From Thermoplasmata archaeon (GTDB taxonomy: Archaea > Thermoplasmatota > Thermoplasmata > Lutacidiplasmatales > UBA184): a stretch of DNA of 64,000 bases. Positions 1 through 9,500 of this stretch are shown in pieces. How positions within the stretch are numbered: position 1 is the stretch's first letter; each line of letters begins with the position of its first letter. A model generated the notes under the pieces. That model was not told the origin of the DNA, searched no databases, and saw only the letters and a program-made list of their open reading frames with translations. Both the position numbers and the translations under genes were made by a program. The DNA is taken from positions 62,001 through 126,000 of the forward strand of contig DAHUZP010000021.1 in the NCBI GenBank assembly GCA_027306505.1, written 5' to 3'.

Positions 1-357
1 CAGCCCCTCCTCGTGGGCCATGTACTCGTTGGAGTAGAGGACCACCAGGAAGCCCACCACGTTCACGACGACCAGCATGAGGGCACCGAGCGGGCTCACG
101 AGCGTGCCCATGACGAAGTTCGTACCATCGGGCAGGCCTAGCCAGACGAAGCTCGCGTCGTGGTAGAGCTGTGAGGCGGAGGCTTCCGTCACCGCGATCC
201 AGAGCCCCACCCCGAGCGCCGCCGCCTCGAAGGCGGCCGCGATCCAGCCGTGGAACTTGCCGAGCGACCGGCCGCCCAGCCCGAGGAGGACGAAGGCGAC
301 CGCCGGGAAGAGCGGGACCAGGAAGGCGAGCTCGAAGGGGAGCGCGAGAGAGCTCAG
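1..357 (-). CDS. nuoL: NADH-quinone oxidoreductase subunit L, N-terminal part (cut by window edge)
   Basis: The reverse strand encodes a hydrophobic N-terminus (LAFLVPLFPAVAFVLLGL, then two further membrane segments) ending in LYSNEYMAHEEG, which matches the start of NuoL/ND5, the large antiporter-like proton-pumping subunit of complex I. The gene runs off the left edge. It follows nuoK in the operon. The start is a problem: the reading frame has no upstream ATG, GTG or TTG. I use a CTG at 357, preceded by a G-rich purine stretch that could act as a ribosome binding site. The nearby ATG at 401 is out of frame by one base, and one extra G in the G7 run (364-370) would join it to NuoL. Identity is secure; the start is not. 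Confidence 0.85.
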   Translation of the reverse strand, partial: MSSLALPFELAFLVPLFPAVAFVLLGLGGRSLGKFHGWIAAAFEAAALGVGLWIAVTEASASQLYHDASFVWLGLPDGTNFVMGTLVSPLGALMLVVVNVVGFLVVLYSNEYMAHEEGL

Positions 358-430
358 GAGCCACCCCCCCTTCCGTGCTCGGAACGACCTCGGACCGACA
401 TGCGAACCTCTCCCTCGGAATCGTTGCGAC

Positions 431-754
431 CTAGAGCTTGAGCTGGATCGCTTCGGCGACGTTCAGCGTGCCCCGCAGGCGGTTCAACGCGAGGACGATC
501 GCGAGCCCGACCGCGACCTCGGTCGCAGCGAGCCCGATCAGGATGACGGCGATGCTCTGCCCGGGGATGCCGCCCGCCGCGGGGCCCGGGGAGAAGAGCG
601 AGAAAGCGACGAAGTTGAGGATCGCGGCGTTCATGATCACCTCGACCGAGATCAGGATGAGGATGAAGTTGCGCCGGGTGAGGACCCCGAAGAGCCCGAG
701 CGCGAAGAGCGCCCCGGAGAGGGAGAGCAGGTCCACCAGCGGGATCGTCGTCAT
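431..754 (-). CDS. nuoK: NADH-quinone oxidoreductase subunit K
   Basis: A 107-aa protein with three membrane segments, the normal NuoK/FpoK size. The second helix keeps the acidic residue typical of the proton path (LISVEVIMNAAILNF), and a second Glu lies in TEVAVGLAIVLAL. It is an antiporter-like membrane subunit of complex I (MrpC-like). It sits 7 nt downstream of nuoJ and upstream of nuoL in a co-directional operon. Confidence 0.95.
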   Translation of the reverse strand: MTTIPLVDLLSLSGALFALGLFGVLTRRNFILILISVEVIMNAAILNFVAFSLFSPGPAAGGIPGQSIAVILIGLAATEVAVGLAIVLALNRLRGTLNVAEAIQLKL

Positions 755-761
755 GCTCGCC

Positions 762-1292
762 TCAGTCCTCCCGGATCTTCCGGACCGCGGGGGTCCGCCA
801 CTCCCGGGCGAGGTGGACCGCGCCCGCGAGCGCGCTCAGCATCACGAACCCCAGCAGCAGGAGCCAGCCGCCGTTGTCGAGGAAGAGGTTCTGGGCGAGG
901 AGCGAGACGCAGTAGGGGTCACTCGCCGGGCAGGCGGGGGCGGAAGCGTAGGCCGGCACCCGTTGGGCGAGGTCGAGGAGCACCGCCCCGACCAGCAAGG
1001 CGAGGATGAAGGTGGGGGCCTTGATCCCCAGCACGGCCTCCCGCGCGAAGATCCTCCGTTTGATCACCATCACCGCGAACATGAGCAGGATCGTGACGGC
1101 CCCCGCGTAGACCGCGAGCTGAAGGAGCCCCAGGAAGGGGGCGGAGAGGAGGAAGTAGACGACCCCCAGCGAGGCGAAGAACCCGCCGATGTAGATGACC
1201 GTGTGCACGATCTCCCGCGAGAGGAGCGCGAGGGCACCGGCGAGGAAGGCGGCGATCCCCACGAGGAGGAACGCGAGGGTGGCGGCGTCCAC
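762..1292 (-). CDS. nuoJ: NADH-quinone oxidoreductase subunit J
   Basis: A 176-aa membrane protein with about five helices; the conserved third-helix motif LLQLAVYAGAVTILLMFAVMV is diagnostic of NuoJ/ND6, which couples the quinone site to the membrane arm. I chose the GTG at 1292, two bases after the nuoI stop codon; an in-frame TTG at 1298 overlapping nuoI is possible. The longer ORF in the track (to 1736) reads out of frame through nuoI and is not real upstream of 1292. A loop with two Cys (APACPASDPYC) lies between the last two helices. Confidence 0.93.
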   Translation of the reverse strand: MDAATLAFLLVGIAAFLAGALALLSREIVHTVIYIGGFFASLGVVYFLLSAPFLGLLQLAVYAGAVTILLMFAVMVIKRRIFAREAVLGIKAPTFILALLVGAVLLDLAQRVPAYASAPACPASDPYCVSLLAQNLFLDNGGWLLLLGFVMLSALAGAVHLAREWRTPAVRKIRED

Positions 1293-1294
1293 GC

Positions 1295-2161
1295 TCAACC
1301 GTGGGACCCCCAGTAGAGACAGTCCTTGGGGCAGACCGAGATGCAGGTCCCGCACCGGACACAGTCCTCGTCGTTCACGCTCGGCTCCTTCCAGATCCTC
1401 TTCGGGAGCTTCTCCCCCGGCTTCGCCGCTCCCGGCTTGGGGATCTCGATCATCGTGATGCACTTGGTCGGGCAGTCGCGGGCGCAGGCGTTGCAGCCGA
1501 TGCACAGGTCCTGGTCCAGGAGGATGTTGTCCTCGTTCTCCGGCCGCGCGAGCCGGACCGGGTTCATCGGGAGCTTCGTCTTGTAGACGGTGTACAACAT
1601 CTCGGGCGAGTAGACCATGTGGTGCCGGTCGTTCGTCGTGAGGGTGTAGCGGGCCGTCATGGACAGGCACCCCTCGGGGCACGCGTCCGAGCAGAAGCCG
1701 CAGAACGAGCACTTGCCGTAGTCGATCTCGGGGCACTTCTTCGCCTTGCCGTCCGGCCCCTCCGTCGTGACCATCTCGATGCAGGTGTCCGGGCAGCTGA
1801 ACATGCAGAGGTTGCAGGAGATGCAGGTCCGGACGTTGAGCGCGTGGACCCCCCGGTAGTTGTCCCAGATCTCCCCCACGCCGAGGGGAGCCCCGGAGCG
1901 GATCCCGACCTCCTTGCGGAAGGCGGGGCTCTCCAGGCGCTCCGTCGTCTTCCCGAAGGGGGTCTTGTACGGGTAGACGATGGTCGAGGGCCTCCAGAGG
2001 CTCTTGACGAACTGGCGGGCCGCCCGGGCGAGCGGGTGCACCACCAGCGAGGAGACGCCGGTGGGCTCAGGAGGGGGCAGCGTGAACTTGATGTCGTCCC
2101 CGGGAGCGGCGGCCGCGGGGTGGGGGGTCGCGTCGGGCGGACGGGTGGCGGGTGTCGACAT
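1295..2161 (-). CDS. nuoI: Complex I Fe-S subunit NuoI, expanded with four 4Fe-4S motifs
   Basis: A 288-aa protein, well above the usual ~160-180 aa of NuoI. Two pairs of CxxCxxCxxxC motifs are visible: CISCNLCMFSCPDTC (residues ~113-127) and CSFCGFCSDACPEGC (~151-165), then CIGCNACARDCPTKC (~220-234) and CVRCGTCISVCPKDC (~267-281). Normal NuoI has only one such pair (clusters N6a/N6b). The first ~110 residues include a basic amphipathic stretch typical of NuoI. The additional pair suggests a longer electron wire or a built-in ferredoxin for docking; this is inference. It lies between nuoH and nuoJ, in the normal order. Confidence 0.93.
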   Translation of the reverse strand: MSTPATRPPDATPHPAAAAPGDDIKFTLPPPEPTGVSSLVVHPLARAARQFVKSLWRPSTIVYPYKTPFGKTTERLESPAFRKEVGIRSGAPLGVGEIWDNYRGVHALNVRTCISCNLCMFSCPDTCIEMVTTEGPDGKAKKCPEIDYGKCSFCGFCSDACPEGCLSMTARYTLTTNDRHHMVYSPEMLYTVYKTKLPMNPVRLARPENEDNILLDQDLCIGCNACARDCPTKCITMIEIPKPGAAKPGEKLPKRIWKEPSVNDEDCVRCGTCISVCPKDCLYWGSHG

Positions 2162-2211
2162 CTCTCCTCCTTCTCCTCAGGACCTGACGGACGCGCTGCT
2201 CGTTCCCTCGC

Positions 2212-3330
2212 TCAAAACATCTTCGGGAGCGGCCACCACCCCGTCACCACGAGCACGGCCGCCAGCAGCACGTTCGCGAGCGAGAGCGGCACCATCCGCT
2301 TCCACCCGATCTGGAGCAGCTGGTCGGTGCGCACGCGGGGGAGCGACGCTCGGACCCAGACGAAGACCGCGAAGACCAGGTAGACCTTGACCTGGAACCA
2401 GAGGATCCCGGCGAGCGGGAAGCCGTTCACCACGTTGGTGAACTGCCCCGCAGGCATCCACCAGCCTCCCAGGAAGAGCAGCACCACGAGGTAGCTCCCC
2501 ACGAGCCCGCGCACGTAGTCCGCGAGCGTGGTCATCGCGAAGAGCATCCCACCGTACTCGGTGTTCCAGCCCTCGACGAGCTCCGCTTCGGCTTCAGGCA
2601 GGTCGAAGGGGATCCGCTCCACCTCCGCCAGCATCGCGACGAAGAAGACCACCAGGCCCAGGATCAGCGGGAAGGCGAACCAGCCCTCCTTGATCTGGGT
2701 GTTGACGATGGTGGTGAGGTCGAAGGAGCCGGTGAGGAGCACCACCGAGACCACCGCGAAGAGGAGCGGGACCTCGTAGGCGACCAGCTGGGCCGCGGTC
2801 CGCATCCCTCCGATGAGGGAGTACTTGTTGTTGGAGGACCAGGCGCCGATGAAGATGAAGAACGGCGCGAAGGAGAAGAGCGCGAGGGCCATGAGGAGCG
2901 AGAGCGGGGCGACCCCGGGGACCCAGCCGGTCGAGACCGGCAGGAACCCCACGATCATGAGCGAGGTCGCGAGGTAGGCGGTGGGGGCGAGCCAGTAGCC
3001 CAGCGGGTCCGCTTCGCGGGGCATGAGGGGCTGCTTGCGGAAGAGCTTGAGGCCGTCCGCGAAGTTCTGCAGGAGCCCCGCGTACCCCACGTGCATCGCG
3101 CCGCGACGGTCCATGAACCGCCCCAGGAGCTTGCGCTCCCACCAGATGAGCATGATCGCGTTGACGAGGCCGGTAGCGAAGACAAAGGTCCCCACGAGGA
3201 GGTAGGCGGTGGCCGACTGCGCCTGCGCGCCGAGCAGCGGCTGCATCGGGGCCGGAGCGATGGGGCGCAGCATCCCGAACATCTGGGCCGCGAGCCAGCT
3301 GGAGAAGCCGAACAGGGTCGCGCTGCTCAT
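2212..3330 (-). CDS. nuoH: NADH-quinone oxidoreductase subunit H
   Basis: A 372-aa membrane protein with about eight helices. Visible NuoH/ND1 signatures are WWERKLLGRFMDRRG (first quinone-chamber loop), GMRTAAQLVAYEVPL, and ERIPFDLPEAEAELVEGWNTEY, the Glu-rich loop at the quinone channel. It forms the quinone chamber together with NuoB and NuoD. Start ATG 3330 gives normal family length. Operon position is between nuoD and nuoI. Confidence 0.97.
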   Translation of the reverse strand: MSSATLFGFSSWLAAQMFGMLRPIAPAPMQPLLGAQAQSATAYLLVGTFVFATGLVNAIMLIWWERKLLGRFMDRRGAMHVGYAGLLQNFADGLKLFRKQPLMPREADPLGYWLAPTAYLATSLMIVGFLPVSTGWVPGVAPLSLLMALALFSFAPFFIFIGAWSSNNKYSLIGGMRTAAQLVAYEVPLLFAVVSVVLLTGSFDLTTIVNTQIKEGWFAFPLILGLVVFFVAMLAEVERIPFDLPEAEAELVEGWNTEYGGMLFAMTTLADYVRGLVGSYLVVLLFLGGWWMPAGQFTNVVNGFPLAGILWFQVKVYLVFAVFVWVRASLPRVRTDQLLQIGWKRMVPLSLANVLLAAVLVVTGWWPLPKMF

Positions 3331-3431
3331 CGCCCTCCCTCCGTCCCGTCCTTCCGCCCGGACCCCGTGTGTACCTGCACCTTGCTTCGACCTCCGTCCC
3401 TACCCGTTCCTATCCGTTCCCGGCCCGCCCT

Positions 3432-4577
3432 TCAGCGGTCGGACTCCCCGACGCAGATGTCGACCGACCCCATGATCGCGGGGATGTCGGAGACCCGGTA
3501 GCCGACCAGGTACTCCCGGGCCGCCGAGATGTTGACCATGACCGGGGAGCGGAACTTGACCCGGTAGGGCTGCTCGCCTCCCTCGTTGACGACGTAGGCC
3601 ATCGCCTCGCCGTGGGGCTCCTCCATGGCGGAGAGCCCGACCCCTTTGGGGTACCCACGCCGGACGATGTAGGACTCGGAGCCCGGAGGGGGCGAGGGGG
3701 TGCCCACGAACCGGGGGACCTTTTCCGCCATCACGCGGCCGGGCCTCTTGTCGAGGTGGTCCAGGCACTGCCGAACGATCCGGATGGACTGTCGCATCTC
3801 CTCCATCCGCACCCGGTAGCGGCCGTAGACGTCCGCCGCGTCGTGGACGGCGACCTGGAAGTCGAGCTCCGGGTACACCGAGTAGGGCCGGTCACGTCGG
3901 AGGTCGCGGGGGACCCCGGCCGCGCGGAGCATGGGACCGGTGATCCCGGTGCGGATGCAGTCCTTCGCCTTGAGGACACCCACGTCGACGCAGCGCTTGA
4001 GGAAGATGTCGGAGCGGTCGCAGAGGTCCTCGTAGTCGTCCACCCGGTGCTCGAGCCAGTCCATGACGCCGCGTGCCCGGTCGGTGAACCCGACGGGGAA
4101 GTCGTTGCGCACGCCGCCCACGCGCATGTACTCGTAGGTCATCCTGGCGCCGGTGAAGGACTGGAAGAGGTCCAGGATGACGTCGCGGTCGCGCATCCCG
4201 TAGCCGAAGGGGGCCATGAGCCCGATATCCATGACGAAGGCCGCGAACCACATGAGGTGGGAAGCGAGCCGCTGGAGCTCCTGGCAGGTGACGCGGATGT
4301 ACTCCGCCCGCTCGGGGACCTCCACGCCGAGCGCCTGCTCGCTCGCCATGAGGTAGAGCTGCTCCCAGGCGAGGCCCGCGACGTAGCAGCAGCGGTCCAT
4401 GAGGGTCACGACCTCGTTGTACTGCCGGTACTCGCAGATCTTCTCGATGCCGCGGTGGAGATAGCCCATCTCCGGGACCGCGTCGATCACGAGCTCCCCG
4501 TCCACCTTCACGCGCAGGTTCCACAGCCCGTGCGTCATGGGGTGCTGGGGCCCCATGTTGATCCACATCTCGCTCAT
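3432..4577 (-). CDS. nuoD: NADH-quinone oxidoreductase subunit D (49-kDa)
   Basis: A 381-aa soluble subunit. It starts close to the conserved MGPQHPMTHG segment, contains GYLHRGIEKICEYRQYNEV and ends in SVDICVGESDR, the complex I form of the hydrogenase large-subunit C-terminus, in which the NiFe cysteines are lost. The His of the HPMTHG motif lies in the quinone site. NuoC and NuoD are separate genes here, unlike the fused C/D protein of the Ehr cluster at 39-41 kb. Confidence 0.97.
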   Translation of the reverse strand: MSEMWINMGPQHPMTHGLWNLRVKVDGELVIDAVPEMGYLHRGIEKICEYRQYNEVVTLMDRCCYVAGLAWEQLYLMASEQALGVEVPERAEYIRVTCQELQRLASHLMWFAAFVMDIGLMAPFGYGMRDRDVILDLFQSFTGARMTYEYMRVGGVRNDFPVGFTDRARGVMDWLEHRVDDYEDLCDRSDIFLKRCVDVGVLKAKDCIRTGITGPMLRAAGVPRDLRRDRPYSVYPELDFQVAVHDAADVYGRYRVRMEEMRQSIRIVRQCLDHLDKRPGRVMAEKVPRFVGTPSPPPGSESYIVRRGYPKGVGLSAMEEPHGEAMAYVVNEGGEQPYRVKFRSPVMVNISAAREYLVGYRVSDIPAIMGSVDICVGESDR

Positions 4578-4626
4578 GTTCGCTCCTCCTCTGAGGTCCC
4601 GGGAGGGACCCCGTCCACGTCCCGGC

Positions 4627-5265
4627 CTAGCGGCCGAGGCGCGCCTTCACCTCCAATTCCTCCGGCTCGTGCAGCTCGAAGGTCTTGAGCAGCGGGTTGA
4701 ACTTGTAGCCCTCCATCAGCAGCAGGTGACGGAGGTCCGGGTGGTGGTCGAAGCGGATCCCCAGCATCTCCCAGACCTCCCGCTCGTGCCAGTTCGCTCC
4801 GAACCAGACGGAGGAGACGCTCTCGAGGTGCGGGTCGCTCGAGGGGACCCTCGTGGTGAGCTCGATGTAGGCGCTGAAATGGTCGGACCAGAGGTGGTAG
4901 AGGACCTCCCTCGTCTCCCTCCAGTCGATCCCCGCGACCATGGCGCAGTGCCCGAAGGTCCCCTCGTCGCGCAGCCAGGTGCAGATCGGTAGCACGGCGG
5001 TCGAGGGGAAGCGGACCCGGGCGAGCACCCCGGGGCGAGAGGTGATCTCCAGGTTCTCGCCGAGGAAGCGCTCCTTGAGCCGGGTCATCATCTCCTGCGT
5101 CGCCCGCTCCCGGACCTCAGGGGAGGCGCGGGCGATCACCACGGTCCGGGCCTTGTCCGACCGAGCCGGGACCGCGGCGGGGGAAGCGCCCGATGACGCC
5201 GCCGGAGCTCGGGGGCCCACGGGCTTCGCCTCCCCGGTCGCCTTCGCCCCCCCTCCTTCGCTCAC
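4627..5265 (-). CDS. nuoC: NADH-quinone oxidoreductase subunit C (30-kDa)
   Basis: A 212-aa protein with the NuoC signature WFGANWHEREVWEMLGIRFDHHPDLRHLLL near the C-terminus. The ORF track extends to 5388, but those 41 codons overlap nuoB and look like shadow. The GTG at 5265 lies directly after a strong AAGGAAGGTGG Shine-Dalgarno-like sequence, so I prefer it. The first ~50 residues are low-complexity Ala/Pro/Gly, as in several other proteins of this window. It is a peripheral-arm subunit between NuoB and NuoD. Confidence 0.93.
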   Translation of the reverse strand: MSEGGGAKATGEAKPVGPRAPAASSGASPAAVPARSDKARTVVIARASPEVRERATQEMMTRLKERFLGENLEITSRPGVLARVRFPSTAVLPICTWLRDEGTFGHCAMVAGIDWRETREVLYHLWSDHFSAYIELTTRVPSSDPHLESVSSVWFGANWHEREVWEMLGIRFDHHPDLRHLLLMEGYKFNPLLKTFELHEPEELEVKARLGR

Positions 5266-5296
5266 GTTCCACCTTCCTTGGTCCCGCGCGGTGGGC

Positions 5297-5986
5297 CTAT
5301 TCCTTGCGCTCCTGGATGAGGCGCTCCAGGCGGAGCACCCCGTCCAGCATCGCCTCGGGCCGGGGCGGGCATCCGGCGATGTAGACATCGACCGGGACGA
5401 GCTTGTCGACCCCGGGGACGACGGAGTAGGCCGAGCGGAAAGGCCCGCCTCCCGTCGCGCAGTTGCCCATGGCGATGACCCACTTGGGCTCGGGCATCTG
5501 CTCCCAGAGCGTGATGAGCTTGTGGGCGACCTTCCACGTGACCGTCCCGTTGACGATCAGGAGGTCGCATTGACGGGGGGAGGAGCGGGGGACGAGGCCG
5601 AAGCGCTCGCCGTCCCAGCGCGAGCCGAAGGCGGCCGCGAACTCGATCGCGCAGCAGGCGAGGCCCCAGTGGAGCGGGAAGAGGCTGTTGCGCCCGGCCC
5701 AGTTGAAGACCGGCTTCACGATGGGGGCGACCCCTTCGCGCGTGATCATGCTCCAGAGGCCCTCCTTCGCCCGGGGGATGAACTCCTTCGCCCGGACCAC
5801 CTCGATCTCCCAGGGCTCGACCTGGGGCGGCGACTCGGCGATGGGCGTGCCGGCGGCGACCACCGCGGTCGTGAGGGTAGGGGGCACGGCCACGGGCGGA
5901 GCGCTCTTCGGGGCCGAGGCGCCCAGCGCGGCATTGGTCCGCTCGTCAGCACGGCGGGCGGGAGGGGCGCTCGCGTTCGCGCTCAT
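5297..5986 (-). CDS. nuoB: NADH-quinone oxidoreductase subunit B (PSST, cluster N2)
   Basis: A 229-aa protein. The catalytic core (~residues 70-229) shows the N2 4Fe-4S ligands: the tandem cysteines in [12 protein letters not shown], then [15 protein letters not shown], and [14 protein letters not shown]. It passes electrons to quinone. An Ala/Pro-rich extension of about 60 residues precedes the core and is unusual for the family. Its ATG overlaps the nuoA stop by 4 nt, so translation is probably coupled. Confidence 0.96.
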   Translation of the reverse strand: MSANASAPPARRADERTNAALGASAPKSAPPVAVPPTLTTAVVAAGTPIAESPPQVEPWEIEVVRAKEFIPRAKEGLWSMITREGVAPIVKPVFNWAGRNSLFPLHWGLACCAIEFAAAFGSRWDGERFGLVPRSSPRQCDLLIVNGTVTWKVAHKLITLWEQMPEPKWVIAMGNCATGGGPFRSAYSVVPGVDKLVPVDVYIAGCPPRPEAMLDGVLRLERLIQERKE

Positions 5987-6351
5987 ACCCAGAGGGACCT
6001 CTCGCCCCGGAGGACGTAGTAGATGCCGGCGAGGGCGAGGAGCGTGAACCCGCCGAGGATGACCGCGAAGGTCGACCAGGCCTCGTGGAACGCGCGGAAC
6101 GACACGGCCCAGAGCGCGAGGACGAAGCCCAGGATGTCGACCGCGACGAAGACGATCGCGTAGATGTAGTGGGCACTAGGGAAGTCGATCTGCGCCTCTC
6201 CCTCGGGCTCCTGCCCGCACTCGTAGGTGGTGCGCTGCAGGTAGGAGTACTTGCGCCTCGCCCCGAAGATCTGGTTCATGATGATGGAGCCGAGGGCGAA
6301 GCCTACCGAGACCCCGATGAAGACCAGGAACCCCAAAGTTCCGCTATCCAT
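5983..6351 (-). CDS. nuoA: NADH-quinone oxidoreductase subunit A
   Basis: A 122-aa protein with three helices and the conserved loop between helices 1 and 2 ([16 protein letters not shown]), which carries the quinone-site Cys of NuoA/ND3. Start ATG 6351 ([11 protein letters not shown]) gives family length; the longer ORF to 6441 runs through the promoter. First gene of the complex I operon, with a TATA-like box about 52 bp upstream. Confidence 0.95.
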   Translation of the reverse strand: MDSGTLGFLVFIGVSVGFALGSIIMNQIFGARRKYSYLQRTTYECGQEPEGEAQIDFPSAHYIYAIVFVAVDILGFVLALWAVSFRAFHEAWSTFAVILGGFTLLALAGIYYVLRGERSLWV

Positions 6352-6399
6352 GGTACCGTACCCGGGAACGCGGGCCTCCCGAAGCGTCGCACCCGAGGG

Positions 6400-6411
6400 G
6401 GGATATAAGAG
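6400..6411 (-). promoter_or_regulatory. Putative TATA box of the nuo operon
   Basis: The + strand reads GGGATATAAGAGC, that is CTTATATCC on the coding strand, in otherwise very GC-rich sequence, about 50 bp before nuoA. It suggests a transcript with a short leader. No other nuo promoter is visible within the operon. Confidence 0.55.
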
Positions 6412-6502
6412 CACCCCGCGGCCTAGTGGCAGTTCGCGCACCGGAGACCATTAAGGCGGTCGTGGGCTCTTCGAACGGTCCAGCGCGGGACGCGCGCGGG
6501 AC

Positions 6503-9500
6503 CTACGGGAGGGGAGGGGGTCCCTCGCCCGTCCCGCTGTCAGGCATGTCCGGCTCGCCCATCCCGCCCATGTCCCCGGAACTGTCGGGGAGCGGCGGCG
6601 CGCCGGTGTCCGGTGGCGGGGGCGCGGGCGCCGGGGTGATCTCCCAGGGGGTCTCGGGTGGAAGAGCCTCAGAGGGGGGCGCGGAGGGTGGCGGTGCCCC
6701 GGGGGCCGGGAGGGCCGCTGGCGTCTCGCCGCCAGGGAAGATCTGCTGCTCGGCGGTGGGGGCCGCAGGGGCCCCGCCGGGGCCGCCCGGCTTCCCCTCC
6801 TTCTCGTCGTCCTCCTCCGGACCCTTGTGCATGAGCCGGAAGGCGACGACCGTGATGAGGAGCATCGCGATCGCGAGGAGCGGGATGATGACCCAGCCGG
6901 AGACCGTGAGCAGGTTGTGGTAGCCGCTGTAGGCCTGCTGCTGGGTCGGGGTGAGCGTGGGCTTGACCGGTTCCAGGACCAGGTCCACCTCCTCGCTGGA
7001 GCCGTTCACCACGAACTGCGTGCAGGAGGCCGTTTGGTAGCCCGCGGCGCTGGGAATCGCGTAGTAGGTCGCGTTCGCGAGCGACGCGTAGTAGACCCCG
7101 GAGCTCCCCGTGGTGGTCGTCTGGACAGCCGCGCCGCCGCAGGTGGACTCGATCGTCACCTGGGCGCCCGGTAGCCTAGCCCCCGCCGTGGAGACGACAA
7201 CGCCCCAGATGGGATAGAGGCAAGCGGAGGTCGCGCAGGTGGAAGCGAAGTTCGGGACCAGGTAGACGGAGGTCATCGCGTCGCCCGTCCACCCGAGGTT
7301 GCCGACGGAGACCACGATGGTGTCCAGGTAGGAGCTGGTGAGGAACCCTGCGGAGAAGTTGAGGAACGCGACCCCTGCCGGGGGCTGCCCGGGCCCGCCC
7401 AGGCTCACCGAGACGTTGGAGCTCGAGAAGGTCCCCAGATGGACGCCGTTGACGACCATGTCCGTCGGGAAGAGGTAGATCCCCAGCTGCGGCTGGAGCG
7501 TGAGGGAGTTGTTCGCCCAGACCTCGATCGTGAGCGAGCTGCCGCTCATGAGCGTCGGAGTGCCCTGGGGCGTCTTGACGGGGTCGATGACCTTGAGCTG
7601 GACGTTCACCTGCGTCGTCCTCGAGCCGTCGGGGGTGAGGTAGAGGATGAGCCCGTGGGCCCCGCTCTGCCAGACATGGAGCTGCTCCGTCGCTGGCAGG
7701 TAGGGGTAGACGCTCCCGCTCAAGGTCCCGTAGCCCTCGGGCAGGTGGAGGAAGAACTCCCCGGTGGCACCGGTCGTGAAGTTCGAGAGGACGGTGGTGG
7801 TGCCCTCCAGAATGGAGCCGATGACGCTCGCGCCCCAGACCGGGACGTTCCCGATGTAGGAGAGGACGAGGCCCTGCACGGTCTCCCGGATGTAGTTCAT
7901 CTGGATCGTGAGGCCCATCGTCGGACCTGTCACCTGCACAGTGATCGAGGAGGAGTTGAGGTAGGGAGCGGTCGCCGTGAGCGTGTAGGCGCCGCTCGGT
8001 AGCCAGAGCGTGAAGAGGCCGTTCCCGTTCGTCCCGGTGGAGCCCGTGGGAGCCGTGCCGCCCTTGTAGGCGGAGACCACGGCGTTGGTGACCGGCGCGC
8101 CGGTCTCGGTGAGGACGGTCCCCGAGACCTGGAAGGAGGAGCCTGGATAGAGCGTGATGTTCACGTCCGAGAGGTCCGTCGTGTTCACGAGGACGCCCCG
8201 GCTCGCGGTGGCGTAGCCGGCCGCGCTCGCCGTGAGGGAGAGCGATCCGGAGGGAGCGTAGAGCAGGTAGTAGCCGGCCGCGTTGGTGATCGAGAGCGCG
8301 GCGCCGTTGTTGACCGAGGCCCCCGCGACGACCCCGCCGACCGAGGAGAGCACGTAGCCGGAGACCTGGTACCAGGGCGGGAAGGTGTTGTTCCAGTTCT
8401 GCGTCAAGTTCGCGACGTCCGGGGAGCCCCAGCCTGAAGCGGGGTCCCACGCCGTCGTCGCGGAGTAGGCCGAGCAGCCCGAGCCGCCCACGTTGCAGTT
8501 GGAGCCTTGCGTGATGTCGTGGAAGTCACGGGCGTAGGTCACGTTCGTGACGCCGATCGCATAGATGTGGGAGTCAATGAGCCCCGCCGGCCGCTGGCCG
8601 TACCCGATCGCGTCCAGCATCACGTCCGCCATGGCGGCCCACATAGGTGAGGCGAGGGACGTTCCGCCCTCGGGGATCCACTCGTGGGAGAAGTAGACCG
8701 CCGCCCACGTCGCGGCGTCCGCCGAGACGTCGGGGAGGCCCCGGGGGTCCTTGATGGGCCACGGGGGCACCGGGGGCTGGGCCCAGCCGCGGTCGTTCCC
8801 GGGCATGCCGGATTGGAAGACGGGGGCCTGGAAGACGCGGCTCCATCCGCCGCCGGTCCCCTCGTTGTTCGAGCAGGCGGTCGTCGAATAGGTGCCGTTC
8901 CAGACGTACTCGTTGACGAACACGCCCTCGTGGTTCATCTGCTGGATCGTCCCACCGACCGCGACCCCGTCCGGGTCGCTCGCGGGCCAGCTCACGTTGA
9001 GCGCAGGGGTGCCGTCGACGGACCCGCAGTCGCCCGTGGAGGAGAAGAGCGAGAGGCCCTCCGCCGCCGCCTGGGCCCAGGTCTGGTGGAAGAGCGAGTA
9101 GGCGCCGGTGGACTCGTCGATGCCCCAGCTGTTGGAGGCGACGAACACCCCGTCGTTGAGGTTGTTCGCCCACAGGACATCACCGCCGTCGATGTCCATG
9201 TAGTTCATCCAAGGCATGTTGTTACCGTCGACGCCGAAATAGACCTCGAGGGTCGCGTTGGGGGCCATCGCGTGGGCCCACTCCATGTCGAGCAGGGTCT
9301 CCCCGGCCCAGCCGGCGATGCCCCACTGGGGATAGCAGTAGGTGCTCCCCTGCCCCACGTACTGGACGCTGAGGGCGGTGAGGCCCATGATCGCGGAGAA
9401 CGCGTTGGTCTCGCTGGTGTAGAGGGAGGTGCCGTTGTCGTAGGTCGGGTCGCACATCTCGTTGAGCCCGATGACCGTGCCCGCCCCCGAGCTCCCGTGG

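Noticed and set aside
1295-1736. N-terminal part of the 324-aa nuoJ ORF
   Set aside because: Out-of-frame reading of nuoI; membrane homology starts at GTG 1292.
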